DNA of 12,500 nucleotides, from positions 1-12,500 of the forward strand of contig CACXNN010000025.1 of NCBI GenBank assembly GCA_902768995.1, written 5' to 3'. Below the pieces are notes generated by a model that ran no database searches, was not told the origin of the DNA, and saw nothing but the letters and a program-made list of their open reading frames with translations. Every line of letters starts with the position of its first letter. The first letter of the stretch is position 1. A program made the position numbers and the translations under genes. The DNA comes from an uncultured Eubacteriales bacterium. Its GTDB lineage: Bacteria > Bacillota > Clostridia > Christensenellales > CAG-138. Below, piece by piece: positions 5,215 through 12,202 of this stretch.

Positions 5215-6722
5215 GATTTGACCGATTCAATCGAACAGGATGCCTTTTGCTTGCCCTGGCTCTGCTGCTGACCGGCTGCGATCAGCTGGAGCGCTATTTC
5301 CCCAGCGGTTCTCCAAAGGAAGGGCTGCTGATCAACGAGGTGGTCACCAGCAATCAGCTGAGCCTTCAGGACCAGGTCTACGGAAGTCCCGACTGGATCG
5401 AGCTGTACAACGGGTCCGATCAGAGCATCCGATTGAGCAACTACTACATCACCGACAATATGGAAGCGCCGCAGAAGGCGTTTCAACTGCCGGACGTCTC
5501 GCTGGCGCCGGGGGGGTTCTATCTGCTGTACGCCCGAAAGAAGGGCGGAGAAAACTGCGTCGGTTTCTCCCTGAAGAAGGGAGGGGAGGTCCTTACCTTG
5601 ATGGACGCCCACATGGAGGAGGTCTCCTCCTTGGTGGTGCCGACCCTGATCCGGGACGTATCCTATGCGCGCCGGGACGACGGGTCCTATGGGTACTGCG
5701 ATCTCCCTACGCCGGGAGCGCCCAACAGGGACGATATACGGGACGATCTGCCCCTTTCCTCCCAGCTCATGAAGGAACCGGAGCCGGAGACGGAGGACAA
5801 GCCTCGCTCCCCGGACATCCTGATCACGGAATTGGTATCGAAGAACAAATCTTCCCTGACTGCAGACGGCTGCGATGGATGCACAGAGTGGGTGGAGCTC
5901 TTTAATCCCAACGACATACCCGTCTCCCTCTCTGGATTCACCCTGACAGACGATATGAACGAAGGGGAGCGGCACAACTTCCCGGATGTGGAGCTGTCTC
6001 CCGGGCAATTTCTGATCGTCTGCTGCGGCCGCGATGCCTGCACCGCGGAGGGGCATGTGCGGGTGGATATCGGTTTATCCGCTCAGGGGGAGGAGCTGTA
6101 TCTGTTCGACAGTAACGGATACACCCTGGATCACGTTTCCTTCCCGGCTCTGTCTGCGGACGTATCCTGGGCTCGGCGCAGCGATGGCAGCTGGGGATAC
6201 TGCATACAGCCCACGCCCGGTTCTGCGTCGATAGAGGAGAGCATCCTTATGGACCTTTCGCCGCTGCCCATGGACGATCCCTTCCACACGATCCATATCC
6301 ATGAGGTCCTCTACCGGAACGAGCACAGCATCCTGGACGAGGACGGGGACCGGTCGGATTTCGTAGAGCTGTATAACGGCGGAGACACGGCAGTAGATCT
6401 TGGCGGCTGGTATTTGAGCGATACGCCCGAAAAGATGACGAAATGGCCCCTGCCGAAGGTGTCCCTGGCTCCCGGGGCGTATCTGCTGATCTTCCTGTCC
6501 GGCAAGGACAGGGACGGGGGAGAGCTCCACGCCTCCTTCTCCCTGCGGGCAGGGGAGACATTGGTGCTGTATGACAGCGTCGGCCGTCGATACGACGCGC
6601 TCTTGGTCCCGGAGACGGCGGAAAACGTGTCCATCGGCCGGGATGAAAACGGCGCTGTCGTCTTTTACAGTCATCCCACGCCCCTGGAGGAAAACGGGAA
6701 TCCCATACCCACTGGAAAATAA
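5211..6722 (+). CDS. Lipoprotein with three lamin-tail (LTD) domains
   Basis: A 503-residue predicted lipoprotein. It has a short basic N-terminus, hydrophobic 11-20 and lipobox L20-T21-G22-C23. The rest is three diverged copies of an LTD-type beta-sandwich: about 38-172, 202-340 and 360-495. Each copy shows the same order: I-N/T/H-E near its start; DWIELYN, EWVELFN or DFVELYN; L-x-x-Y/F/W-x-L/I-T/S-D; PDVSLAPGGF-like; a Gly-x-x-L-x-L strand; and a closing (R)-x-D-G-x-x-GY-x-x-PTPG-like turn (the third copy is looser, ending in HPTP). Linkers are acidic and Pro-rich. Bacterial LTD domains are usually found on secreted enzymes or surface proteins, where a binding or tethering role is supposed. 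No catalytic domain is visible here. It overlaps the metallopeptidase gene by four bases, so the two products may act together at the cell surface. Confidence 0.85.
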   Translation: MRFDRFNRTGCLLLALALLLTGCDQLERYFPSGSPKEGLLINEVVTSNQLSLQDQVYGSPDWIELYNGSDQSIRLSNYYITDNMEAPQKAFQLPDVSLAPGGFYLLYARKKGGENCVGFSLKKGGEVLTLMDAHMEEVSSLVVPTLIRDVSYARRDDGSYGYCDLPTPGAPNRDDIRDDLPLSSQLMKEPEPETEDKPRSPDILITELVSKNKSSLTADGCDGCTEWVELFNPNDIPVSLSGFTLTDDMNEGERHNFPDVELSPGQFLIVCCGRDACTAEGHVRVDIGLSAQGEELYLFDSNGYTLDHVSFPALSADVSWARRSDGSWGYCIQPTPGSASIEESILMDLSPLPMDDPFHTIHIHEVLYRNEHSILDEDGDRSDFVELYNGGDTAVDLGGWYLSDTPEKMTKWPLPKVSLAPGAYLLIFLSGKDRDGGELHASFSLRAGETLVLYDSVGRRYDALLVPETAENVSIGRDENGAVVFYSHPTPLEENGNPIPTGK

Positions 6723-6744
6723 TCCGCACCGCTTGTCGCTCGGA

Positions 6745-6763
6745 GTCCGCTCCGGACCTTTTT
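6745..6763 (+). terminator. Weak terminator-like hairpin after the LTD lipoprotein gene
   Basis: GTCCG (6745-6749) pairs with CGGAC (6753-6757) around loop CTC, followed by C and TTTTT (6759-6763). The stem is only 5 bp but GC-rich. It stands 22 bases after the stop of the LTD lipoprotein gene, before the small membrane protein gene. Confidence 0.45.
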
Positions 6764-6806
6764 CTGTCCATGAAAGAAAAACGGCATACCGGGGCAGGCT
6801 GATGGT

Positions 6807-7172
6807 ATGGATAAATTCGTCATCTTTTGTGTAGGAGCGGCAGCTTCTGTCCTATCGGAGATCTTTTGGAATGGCGCGAGCCGATGGACTATCGGGCTGT
6901 GGGGCGGAGCAGGCATGCTCCTTCTGCGGCGCATCGTGCTGCGTTTTTCCTTCATGAGCAGAGCGTTTCTGTGCATCTTCGGCGCTTTCGGGTTGATAGC
7001 CATTTGGGGCGTCATACTGATCCTGTCGAGTATTTATGCCCGTTCGGATAGCAGGGAGCCCATTCATATACTTTCCAAGATGCCCAGCTTTTCCTACGGG
7101 CTGTACCGATTTTTGCTTCTGGCCCCCGCCTATGCTGTGATCGAATATATCGAGGCCTGTTTTCGCATGTGA
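6807..7172 (+). CDS. Small membrane protein of unknown function
   Basis: A 121-residue hydrophobic protein with about three to four membrane segments: roughly 4-20, 27-40 (weak), 52-76 and 97-115. A basic cluster (RRIVLR, 41-46) and a polar stretch (79-92) suggest loops. I recognise no family. GGGGCAGG (6791-6798) is a plausible ribosome binding site for the ATG at 6807. An out-of-frame ATG at 6802 is ignored. It lies between a weak terminator and the ruvC promoter, so it may be a single-gene unit. The coding call rests on its open length, clean membrane-protein composition and lack of a competing frame. Confidence 0.65.
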   Translation: MDKFVIFCVGAAASVLSEIFWNGASRWTIGLWGGAGMLLLRRIVLRFSFMSRAFLCIFGAFGLIAIWGVILILSSIYARSDSREPIHILSKMPSFSYGLYRFLLLAPAYAVIEYIEACFRM

Positions 7173-7188
7173 TCCGAATAATTATATC

Positions 7189-7217
7189 TTGTTTGAAATG
7201 ACAGAACATGATATACT
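7189..7217 (+). promoter_or_regulatory. ruvCAB promoter
   Basis: TTGTTT (7189-7194) and TATACT (7212-7217, 5 of 6) are separated by 17 bases in an AT-rich gap. Transcription should start near 7224, ahead of the AAGGAAGG ribosome binding site (7232-7239) and the ruvC ATG at 7245. No full LexA-type inverted repeat was found over it. Confidence 0.6.
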
Positions 7218-7244
7218 GTGACGGAATATGAAAGGAAGGTCTGT

Positions 7245-7742
7245 ATGCGGATTTTAGGGATCGACCCCGGATATGCGCTGCTGGGCTACGGCGTGATCGA
7301 CACCGATGGGCGCAGCGCCACGGCCGTAGATTATGGGGTGGTGGAGACCAAGTCCGGTTCTCCCTTTCCCGAACGGCTGCAGCGGCTCTACGACGGGGTA
7401 AGCCAGCTGGTGGAGATGTATCGGCCGGACTGCGCGGTGTTTGAAGAATTGTTCTTCTATCACAACATCACCACCGCCATCTCCGTAGGCGCCGGCCGGG
7501 GCGTGGCCATCCTGGCGGCCCAGCAAAAGGGGCTTCCCCTCTACGAGTACACGCCCATGCAGATCAAGCTGGCGGTCACCGCCAACGGCCATGCCGACAA
7601 GAAGCAGGTGCAGCATATGGTGAAGCTCCTGCTGAACCTGAAGGCTGACCCTAAGCCTGACGACGCAGCGGACGCCCTGGCGGCAGCCCTGTGCCACAGC
7701 TCCACGGCTCGGCCCGCGGCGGAAGAGTTCCGCATCAAATGA
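7245..7742 (+). CDS. ruvC: Crossover junction endodeoxyribonuclease RuvC
   Basis: Cuts Holliday junctions symmetrically during recombinational repair, as a dimer working with RuvAB in the cytosol. The 165-residue length is normal. The four acidic metal-binding positions are visible: D7 in LGIDPG, E67/E68 in VFEELFF, and D140 and D143 in PDDAADAL, with H151 after it. The ATG at 7245 is preferred over the GTG at 7218. It has AAGGAAGG just upstream and begins the family's usual MRILGIDPG; the GTG would add nine residues and lies at the promoter -10. It is the first gene of a ruvC-ruvA-ruvB operon. The ruvA start follows its stop by 11 bases. Confidence 0.96.
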   Translation: MRILGIDPGYALLGYGVIDTDGRSATAVDYGVVETKSGSPFPERLQRLYDGVSQLVEMYRPDCAVFEELFFYHNITTAISVGAGRGVAILAAQQKGLPLYEYTPMQIKLAVTANGHADKKQVQHMVKLLLNLKADPKPDDAADALAAALCHSSTARPAAEEFRIK

Positions 7743-7753
7743 CAGGAGGAGAG

Positions 7754-8344
7754 ATGTACGCCTATATTCGTGGGATCGTTTCGGATATCGCTGCGGATCG
7801 AGCTGTGCTCGAAGCGGCTGGCGTAGGCTACGAGCTGTTCGCGGGCCGCAAGACCCTGGACAAGCTCATCCTTGGCGAAGAAGCCAAACTTTACACCCAT
7901 TTGCACCTGGCGGAGGGCGTGCAGGCCCTGTACGGCTTCTACGACCCGGAGGAGCGGGAGATGTTCCGCCGACTCATCGGCATCACCCGGGTGGGGCCCA
8001 AGCTGGCCATCAGCGTCCTGTCCGTCATGGAGCCATCGGACGTGATCTCGGCGGTCGTCACAGACAATCCCGCCGCCTTCGACGCCGTCCAGGGCATGGG
8101 CCGCAAGATGGCCCAGCGGGTCATTTTGGAGCTGAAAGAGCAGGTCAAGGACGCGCCTATACCTGTCAAGACTGGACAGGCCATCCCGGTGAACGTGCCG
8201 GAGAACATCCGTTCGGAGGCCGTTCAGGCGCTGGTGGCCTTGGGGTACGACGGGCTCACCGCCTCTCGTGCCGTTTCGGCGGTAGAGGAAGCGAAGAACG
8301 TGGAAGAACTGATCACCAAGGCCCTGCGCAAGCTGGCAAGATAG
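7754..8344 (+). CDS. ruvA: Holliday junction branch migration protein RuvA
   Basis: Binds the four-way DNA junction as a tetramer and loads RuvB for branch migration. The 196-residue product has the three usual parts: an N-terminal OB-fold domain (1-62, beginning MYAYIRG), two helix-hairpin-helix motifs (around 74-90, GITRVGPKLA; and 111-125, AVQGMGRKMAQ), and a flexible linker with the C-terminal RuvB-binding domain (about 150-196, EAVQALVALGY). The start at 7754 has AGGAGG (7744-7749) ahead and gives the family's standard N-terminus. An ATG at 7739 overlapping the ruvC stop would add only five residues. ruvB follows after 9 bases. Confidence 0.96.
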   Translation: MYAYIRGIVSDIAADRAVLEAAGVGYELFAGRKTLDKLILGEEAKLYTHLHLAEGVQALYGFYDPEEREMFRRLIGITRVGPKLAISVLSVMEPSDVISAVVTDNPAAFDAVQGMGRKMAQRVILELKEQVKDAPIPVKTGQAIPVNVPENIRSEAVQALVALGYDGLTASRAVSAVEEAKNVEELITKALRKLAR

Positions 8345-8353
8345 CGAGGAACG

Positions 8354-9391
8354 ATGAAAGAGGACGATCGGATCATCACCTCCTCCATGCGGGAGGAGGA
8401 CATCAAAAACGATTATAGCCTGCGTCCCAAGTTCCTGAGCGAGTATATCGGTCAGGACGAGGCGAAGGAGCATATCTCCATCTATATCTCTGCCGCCAAG
8501 TCCCGGGGAGAATCCCTGGACCACGCCCTGCTGTATGGCCCTCCGGGCCTCGGCAAGACCACGCTGGCGGGCATCATCGCCAACGAGATGGGCGTGAATC
8601 TGAGGGTGACCAGCGGCCCGGCCATCAGCCACGCCGGCGATCTGGCTGCCATCCTCACCAACCTGGCCCCCGGGGACGTGCTGTTCATCGACGAGATCCA
8701 TCGGCTGAATCCCGCCGTGGAGGAGGTGCTCTATCCCGCCATGGAGGATTACGCCCTGGATATCGTCATCGGCAAGGGGCCTGGGGCAAGGAGCATCCGG
8801 CTGGATCTGCCCAAATTCACCCTGATCGGCGCCACCACCCGGCTGGGCATGCTGAGCTCCCCCCTCCGGGACCGGTTCGGCATCAAGGAGCAGCTGCAGC
8901 TCTATTCTCCCCAACAGCTCAAGGAGATCATCGTTCGCAGCGCCCAGATCCTGGGCATCGAGATCGACGAGGAAGGGGCGTTGGAGATCGCCTCCCGTTC
9001 CCGGGGCACGCCTCGTATCGCCAATCGGCTGCTGCGACGGGTCCGGGATTATGCCCAGGTGAAGGGCACCGGCTGTGTGGACCTGACGACGGCCCAGAAG
9101 GGGCTCAACATGCTGGCCATCGACGAGCTGGGCCTGGACGCGGTGGACCGGCGCATGCTCATCGCCATGATCACCATCTTCAAGGGCGGACCGGTAGGGC
9201 TGGACACCATCGCTGCCTATACGGGAGAGGATGCGGGCACCATCGAGGACGTGTACGAACCGTATCTATTGAAGCTGGGGTTCCTGGCCCGCACCAACCG
9301 AGGCCGCATTGTGCTGCCGGACGCTTATGTGCATCTCGACTATCCCGTGCCTGAAACCGCTGCCACGCAACAACTGAAACTGGAGGTATGA
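8354..9391 (+). CDS. ruvB: Holliday junction branch migration ATPase RuvB
   Basis: A hexameric AAA+ motor that pumps DNA through the RuvA-bound junction (EC 3.6.4.12 type helicase). The 345 residues are full length. Visible parts are the SLRPKFLSEYIGQ N-terminal signature (22-34), Walker A GPPGLGKTT (62-70), Walker B FIDEIH (111-116), sensor-1 GATTR (159-163) and the arginine-finger segment LRDRFG (171-176). Further on are the sensor-2 RGTPRIANRLLRR segment and a C-terminal winged helix with GLDTIA and EPYLLKLGFLARTNRGR. The ribosome binding site GCGAGGAAC lies directly upstream. No missing residue was noticed. Its last codons overlap a GGAGG that probably serves the next gene. Confidence 0.97.
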   Translation: MKEDDRIITSSMREEDIKNDYSLRPKFLSEYIGQDEAKEHISIYISAAKSRGESLDHALLYGPPGLGKTTLAGIIANEMGVNLRVTSGPAISHAGDLAAILTNLAPGDVLFIDEIHRLNPAVEEVLYPAMEDYALDIVIGKGPGARSIRLDLPKFTLIGATTRLGMLSSPLRDRFGIKEQLQLYSPQQLKEIIVRSAQILGIEIDEEGALEIASRSRGTPRIANRLLRRVRDYAQVKGTGCVDLTTAQKGLNMLAIDELGLDAVDRRMLIAMITIFKGGPVGLDTIAAYTGEDAGTIEDVYEPYLLKLGFLARTNRGRIVLPDAYVHLDYPVPETAATQQLKLEV

Positions 9392-9397
9392 AAACCT

Positions 9398-10249
9398 ATG
9401 TTCAATAAAAAAAAGAAACTGATCGAAGAACAGAACAAGATCATCTCGGATTTGAACGAGAAGCTCCAGGCGCAGCAGCTGGAGCTGGACACGGTCAAGG
9501 CCCAGCTGGAGGCCTATCATCAGCGGGAATTCGCCATCTCCCGGGCCCTGACGGACGCCGCTGAGACGGCCACCCGCATCGTGACGGACGCCCAGCGGGA
9601 GTCGGACGATATCCACGATTCCGCCCAGCGGGATTTCATGGCTTCCCAGAAGAAGGGGGAGGCCGTGGTACAAACCGCCTACGAGAACGCCCGGGACATC
9701 ATCAAGGACGCGGAGAAGACCAGTGAGCAGAAGATCAAGGATACGGACGCCGCCGTGTGCGCCTACATGAAGCTGCTCAACCAGTTCAACGATTCCATCA
9801 AGGAGCAAGCCAGGCAGGCGGAGGAGAACGTGAAGAAGCTCTCCGACTACTATGCGCAGCTGAATCGAGCCCTGCCGGAGCTGTTTGCGGAGGTGCCTCA
9901 GATCAGTCAAGCGATCGTCCAGCCGGCAGAGGATATCTTACCCGACCCTGAAGGGGACCCTGCCCAGCTCATGCGCAACATCTATACCATACAAAGCCGG
10001 TACCTGCTCCATGAGGATATGCCCGACCGGACCAGCGTCCCCGAGCAGGAGGAAGCGCCCCAGCCCGGCAAGGCGGAGGATGGGGGGCCTGTGCCCGAGG
10101 AAAAGCCTATCCCTCAATTTGAGGCGGAGGAGGAGGCTGTCGTCAAGGTATCCGACATCGTGACGGAGGATGTGGGCACCATCGACACCGACGAATTCAT
10201 CGAGAAGACCACCGCCATCGGCAACCATCCCTTTGGGGAAACGGAATAA
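9398..10249 (+). CDS. DivIVA-like coiled-coil protein of unknown function
   Basis: A 283-residue, highly charged, soluble protein. Residues 5-42 are a strong heptad-type coiled coil (KKKKLIEEQNKIISDLNEKL onward). Residues 44-160 are a second long helical region with spaced alanines (ALTDAAETATRIVTDAQRES), reminiscent of the DivIVA/ATP-synthase-b type. From about 175 onward it is Pro- and Glu-rich and likely disordered, ending in an acidic tail. There is no signal peptide or membrane segment. The start at 9398 uses GGAGG (9382-9386) inside the end of ruvB; an ATG at 9388 is out of frame. It follows ruvB by 6 bases and may be co-transcribed with ruvCAB. A scaffold or septum/polar localisation role is only a guess. 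Confidence 0.8.
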   Translation: MFNKKKKLIEEQNKIISDLNEKLQAQQLELDTVKAQLEAYHQREFAISRALTDAAETATRIVTDAQRESDDIHDSAQRDFMASQKKGEAVVQTAYENARDIIKDAEKTSEQKIKDTDAAVCAYMKLLNQFNDSIKEQARQAEENVKKLSDYYAQLNRALPELFAEVPQISQAIVQPAEDILPDPEGDPAQLMRNIYTIQSRYLLHEDMPDRTSVPEQEEAPQPGKAEDGGPVPEEKPIPQFEAEEEAVVKVSDIVTEDVGTIDTDEFIEKTTAIGNHPFGETE

Positions 10250-10299
10250 CGCGGGTTATCCCTCGCTTTTCATAAAAGAGTAAACAGGAGGAAACTAAT

Positions 10300-11451
10300 A
10301 TGGCAAAAAAGACAGTGGAAGACATTCAGGTCGCTGGAAAGCGCGTGCTGTGCCGTGTGGATTTCAACGTGCCCCTGACCGAGGACATGAAGGTGGCGGA
10401 CGACAAGCGTATCGTGGCCGCCATGCCCACCATCAAGTACCTGCTGGACCACGATGCAAAGGTGATCCTTTGCTCCCATCTGGGCCGTCCCAAGGGCAAA
10501 GTGGACATGAAGTACACCCTGGCGCCCGTAGCCGCCCGTCTCCAGGAGCTGCTGCCAGAGGTGCGGGTCCAGTTCGCCTCCGACACCGTGGGGGAGAGCG
10601 CCCAGAAGTGCGTAGCTGACATGAAGGACGGGGAGATCGTGCTGCTGGAGAACACCCGCTTCCAGAAGGAAGAGGAAGCCAACGATCCTGAGTTCTCCAA
10701 GAAGCTGGCGAACCTGGCGGACATCTTCGTGTCCGATGCCTTTGGCACCGTCCATCGGGCCCATGCGTCCACCGCGGGCGTGGCGGAATACCTCCCCGCT
10801 GTGGCCGGGTTCCTGATCGGCAAGGAGCTGGGCATCATGGGCGAGGCCCTGAACAATCCCCAACGGCCCTTCGTGGCCATCCTGGGCGGCGCCAAGGTCT
10901 CCGACAAGATCGGCGTCATCAAGAACCTGCTGGAGAAGTGCGACACTCTCCTCATCGGCGGCGGCATGGCCTATACCTTCTACAAAGCCATGGGCTATGA
11001 GATCGGCAATTCCCTGCTGGACGAGAACAGCATCGACCTGGCCAAGGAGCTGATGGCAGACGCCAAGGCCCGGGGCGTGAACCTGATGCTGCCGGTGGAC
11101 ACCGTGGTGGCCCCCGAGTTCAACGCAGACGCCGAATATAAGACGGTCCCCGCCAATGCCATTCCCGCCGGCTGGATGGGCATGGATATCGGCGAGGAGA
11201 CCCGCGCCAAGTATGCCGAGGTCATCAAGGCTGCCAAGACCGTCATCTGGAACGGGCCTATGGGCGTGTTCGAGTTCCCCAACTTCGCCAAGGGCACCTC
11301 TGCCGTGGCCGAGGCCTGCGCTGAGTGCGAAGGCACCACCATCATCGGCGGCGGCGACTCTCCACCGGCGGCGGCGCTTCCCTGGAGTTCCTGGAGGGCA
11401 AGGTGCTGCCCGGTGTGGCCGTTCTCAATGATAAATAAGAAAGAGGTATAA
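10300..11451 (+). CDS. pgk: Phosphoglycerate kinase, C-terminus frameshifted by a short deletion
   Basis: Makes ATP from 1,3-bisphosphoglycerate and ADP in glycolysis. The N-terminal domain is intact: CRVDFNVPL (18-26, substrate Asp/Asn), R37 and HLGRP (60-64). In the second domain ENTRF, the GGAKVSDKIGVI block, GGGMAYTF, WNGPMGVFE and GTTIIGGGDS are intact to codon 354. After that the frame reads an unrelated 29-residue tail to the stop at 11451. The expected ending STGGGASLEFLEGK...LNDK is present from 11361 in another frame and stops at 11438. Adding the usual 16 residues between GGGDS and STGGG restores the frame (49 bases) and gives about 395 residues, the normal length. As written, the nucleotide-binding C-terminus is lost, so the product is probably inactive. 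The ribosome binding site AGGAGG is clear. Confidence 0.9.
   Translation: MAKKTVEDIQVAGKRVLCRVDFNVPLTEDMKVADDKRIVAAMPTIKYLLDHDAKVILCSHLGRPKGKVDMKYTLAPVAARLQELLPEVRVQFASDTVGESAQKCVADMKDGEIVLLENTRFQKEEEANDPEFSKKLANLADIFVSDAFGTVHRAHASTAGVAEYLPAVAGFLIGKELGIMGEALNNPQRPFVAILGGAKVSDKIGVIKNLLEKCDTLLIGGGMAYTFYKAMGYEIGNSLLDENSIDLAKELMADAKARGVNLMLPVDTVVAPEFNADAEYKTVPANAIPAGWMGMDIGEETRAKYAEVIKAAKTVIWNGPMGVFEFPNFAKGTSAVAEACAECEGTTIIGGGDSPPAAALPWSSWRARCCPVWPFSMINKKEV
11356..11438 (+). other. Deletion junction and displaced 3' end of pgk
   Basis: Around 11356-11361 the conserved GGGDS codons join directly to STGGGASLE codons with a frame change. The true 3' coding sequence reads from 11361 (TCC ACC GGC) to TAA at 11436-11438. 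The missing piece is about 49 bases by comparison with the family's usual spacing. The CTC at the joint could be the short homology at which the two ends met. A CGGCGGCGGCG run stands on each side (11346-11356 and 11366-11376), which would favour polymerase slippage or assembly trouble. Confidence 0.8.
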
Positions 11452-11455
11452 AACT

Positions 11456-12202
11456 ATGCGTAAACCTATCATTGCCGGCAACTGGAAGATGAACAAGACC
11501 CCCGAGGAAGCCAAGGCGCTGGTCAGCGACCTAATTCCTCTCGTGAAGAACGCCAAGTGTGACGTGGTCGTCTGCCCGCCCTTCGTGGACCTGTGCCCCG
11601 TATCTAAGCTCATCGAGGGCACCAACATCCACCTGGGCTGCCAGAACATCCATTGGGCCGAGAGCGGCGCCTATACGGGCGAGATCTCGCCCAGCATGCT
11701 GAAGGCCTTCGGCGTGGAGTACGCCATCATCGGCCACAGCGAGCGCCGCGCTTACTTCGGCGAAACCGACGAGGGCGTAAACAAGCGGGCCAAGGCTGCC
11801 CTGGCGAGCGGCATCGTCCCCATCATCTGCGTGGGCGAGACCCTGGAGCAGCGGGAAGCGGGCGTGACCGAGACCTTCGTCAGCGGTCAGACCGTTGCCG
11901 CCTTTGCGGGCATCCCCGCGGAGGACGCCGTGAAGGTGGTCATCGCCTATGAGCCCATCTGGGCCATCGGCACCGGCAAGACCGCCACCGCGGCGGACGC
12001 CAACGCCACCATCGCCGTGATCCGCAAGACCATCGCGGGCATCTACGGCGAGGAAGTCGCTGAGAAGGTGCGCATCCAGTACGGCGGCTCCATGAAGCCC
12101 TCCAACGCCACCGAGCTCATGAGCATGCCGGAGATCGACGGCGGCCTCATCGGCGGCGCTTCCCTCAAGGCTGTTGACTTCGCGGGCGTGGTGAACTACT
12201 GA
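11456..12202 (+). CDS. tpiA: Triosephosphate isomerase
   Basis: Interconverts dihydroxyacetone phosphate and glyceraldehyde 3-phosphate; a dimeric TIM barrel in the cytosol. The 248 residues are full length. The catalytic set is visible: N9 and K11 in GNWKMN, H94 in IIGHSERR, and E166 in AYEPIWAIGTG, whose downstream part is the flexible loop. The phosphate-binding YGGSMKPSN (209-217) and GGLIGGASL (229-237) close the barrel. The ribosome binding site AGAGG (11442-11446) lies just after the true pgk end at 11438. Its stop overlaps the gpmI start by one base (TGATG). There is no sign of damage, unlike pgk next door. Confidence 0.97.
   Translation: MRKPIIAGNWKMNKTPEEAKALVSDLIPLVKNAKCDVVVCPPFVDLCPVSKLIEGTNIHLGCQNIHWAESGAYTGEISPSMLKAFGVEYAIIGHSERRAYFGETDEGVNKRAKAALASGIVPIICVGETLEQREAGVTETFVSGQTVAAFAGIPAEDAVKVVIAYEPIWAIGTGKTATAADANATIAVIRKTIAGIYGEEVAEKVRIQYGGSMKPSNATELMSMPEIDGGLIGGASLKAVDFAGVVNY

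Noticed and set aside
5145..6056. 303-codon open frame on the minus strand
   Set aside because: Antisense to the LTD lipoprotein gene, whose domain repeats are clear in the plus frame.
7200..7225. Possible LexA/SOS box at the ruvC promoter (AGAACATGATATACTG)
   Set aside because: Only one GAAC half-site is present and the second half does not match. The ACAG/CTGT arms are four bases and the wrong way round for the E. coli type.
7541..8914. 457-codon open frame on the minus strand
   Set aside because: It lies opposite ruvC, ruvA and ruvB, whose catalytic motifs are all intact. The product is an unpatterned His/Gln/Gly-rich shadow.
10250..10299. Terminator or promoter between the coiled-coil gene and pgk
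   Set aside because: CTTTT-CAT-AAAAG is a short AT-only hairpin without a T run, and no good pair of promoter hexamers was found.
11346..11376. CGGCGGCGGCG repeats as a mobile or microsatellite element
   Set aside because: Both copies encode Gly-Gly-Gly in the two conserved pgk motifs GGGD and TGGGA, so they are explained by the protein.
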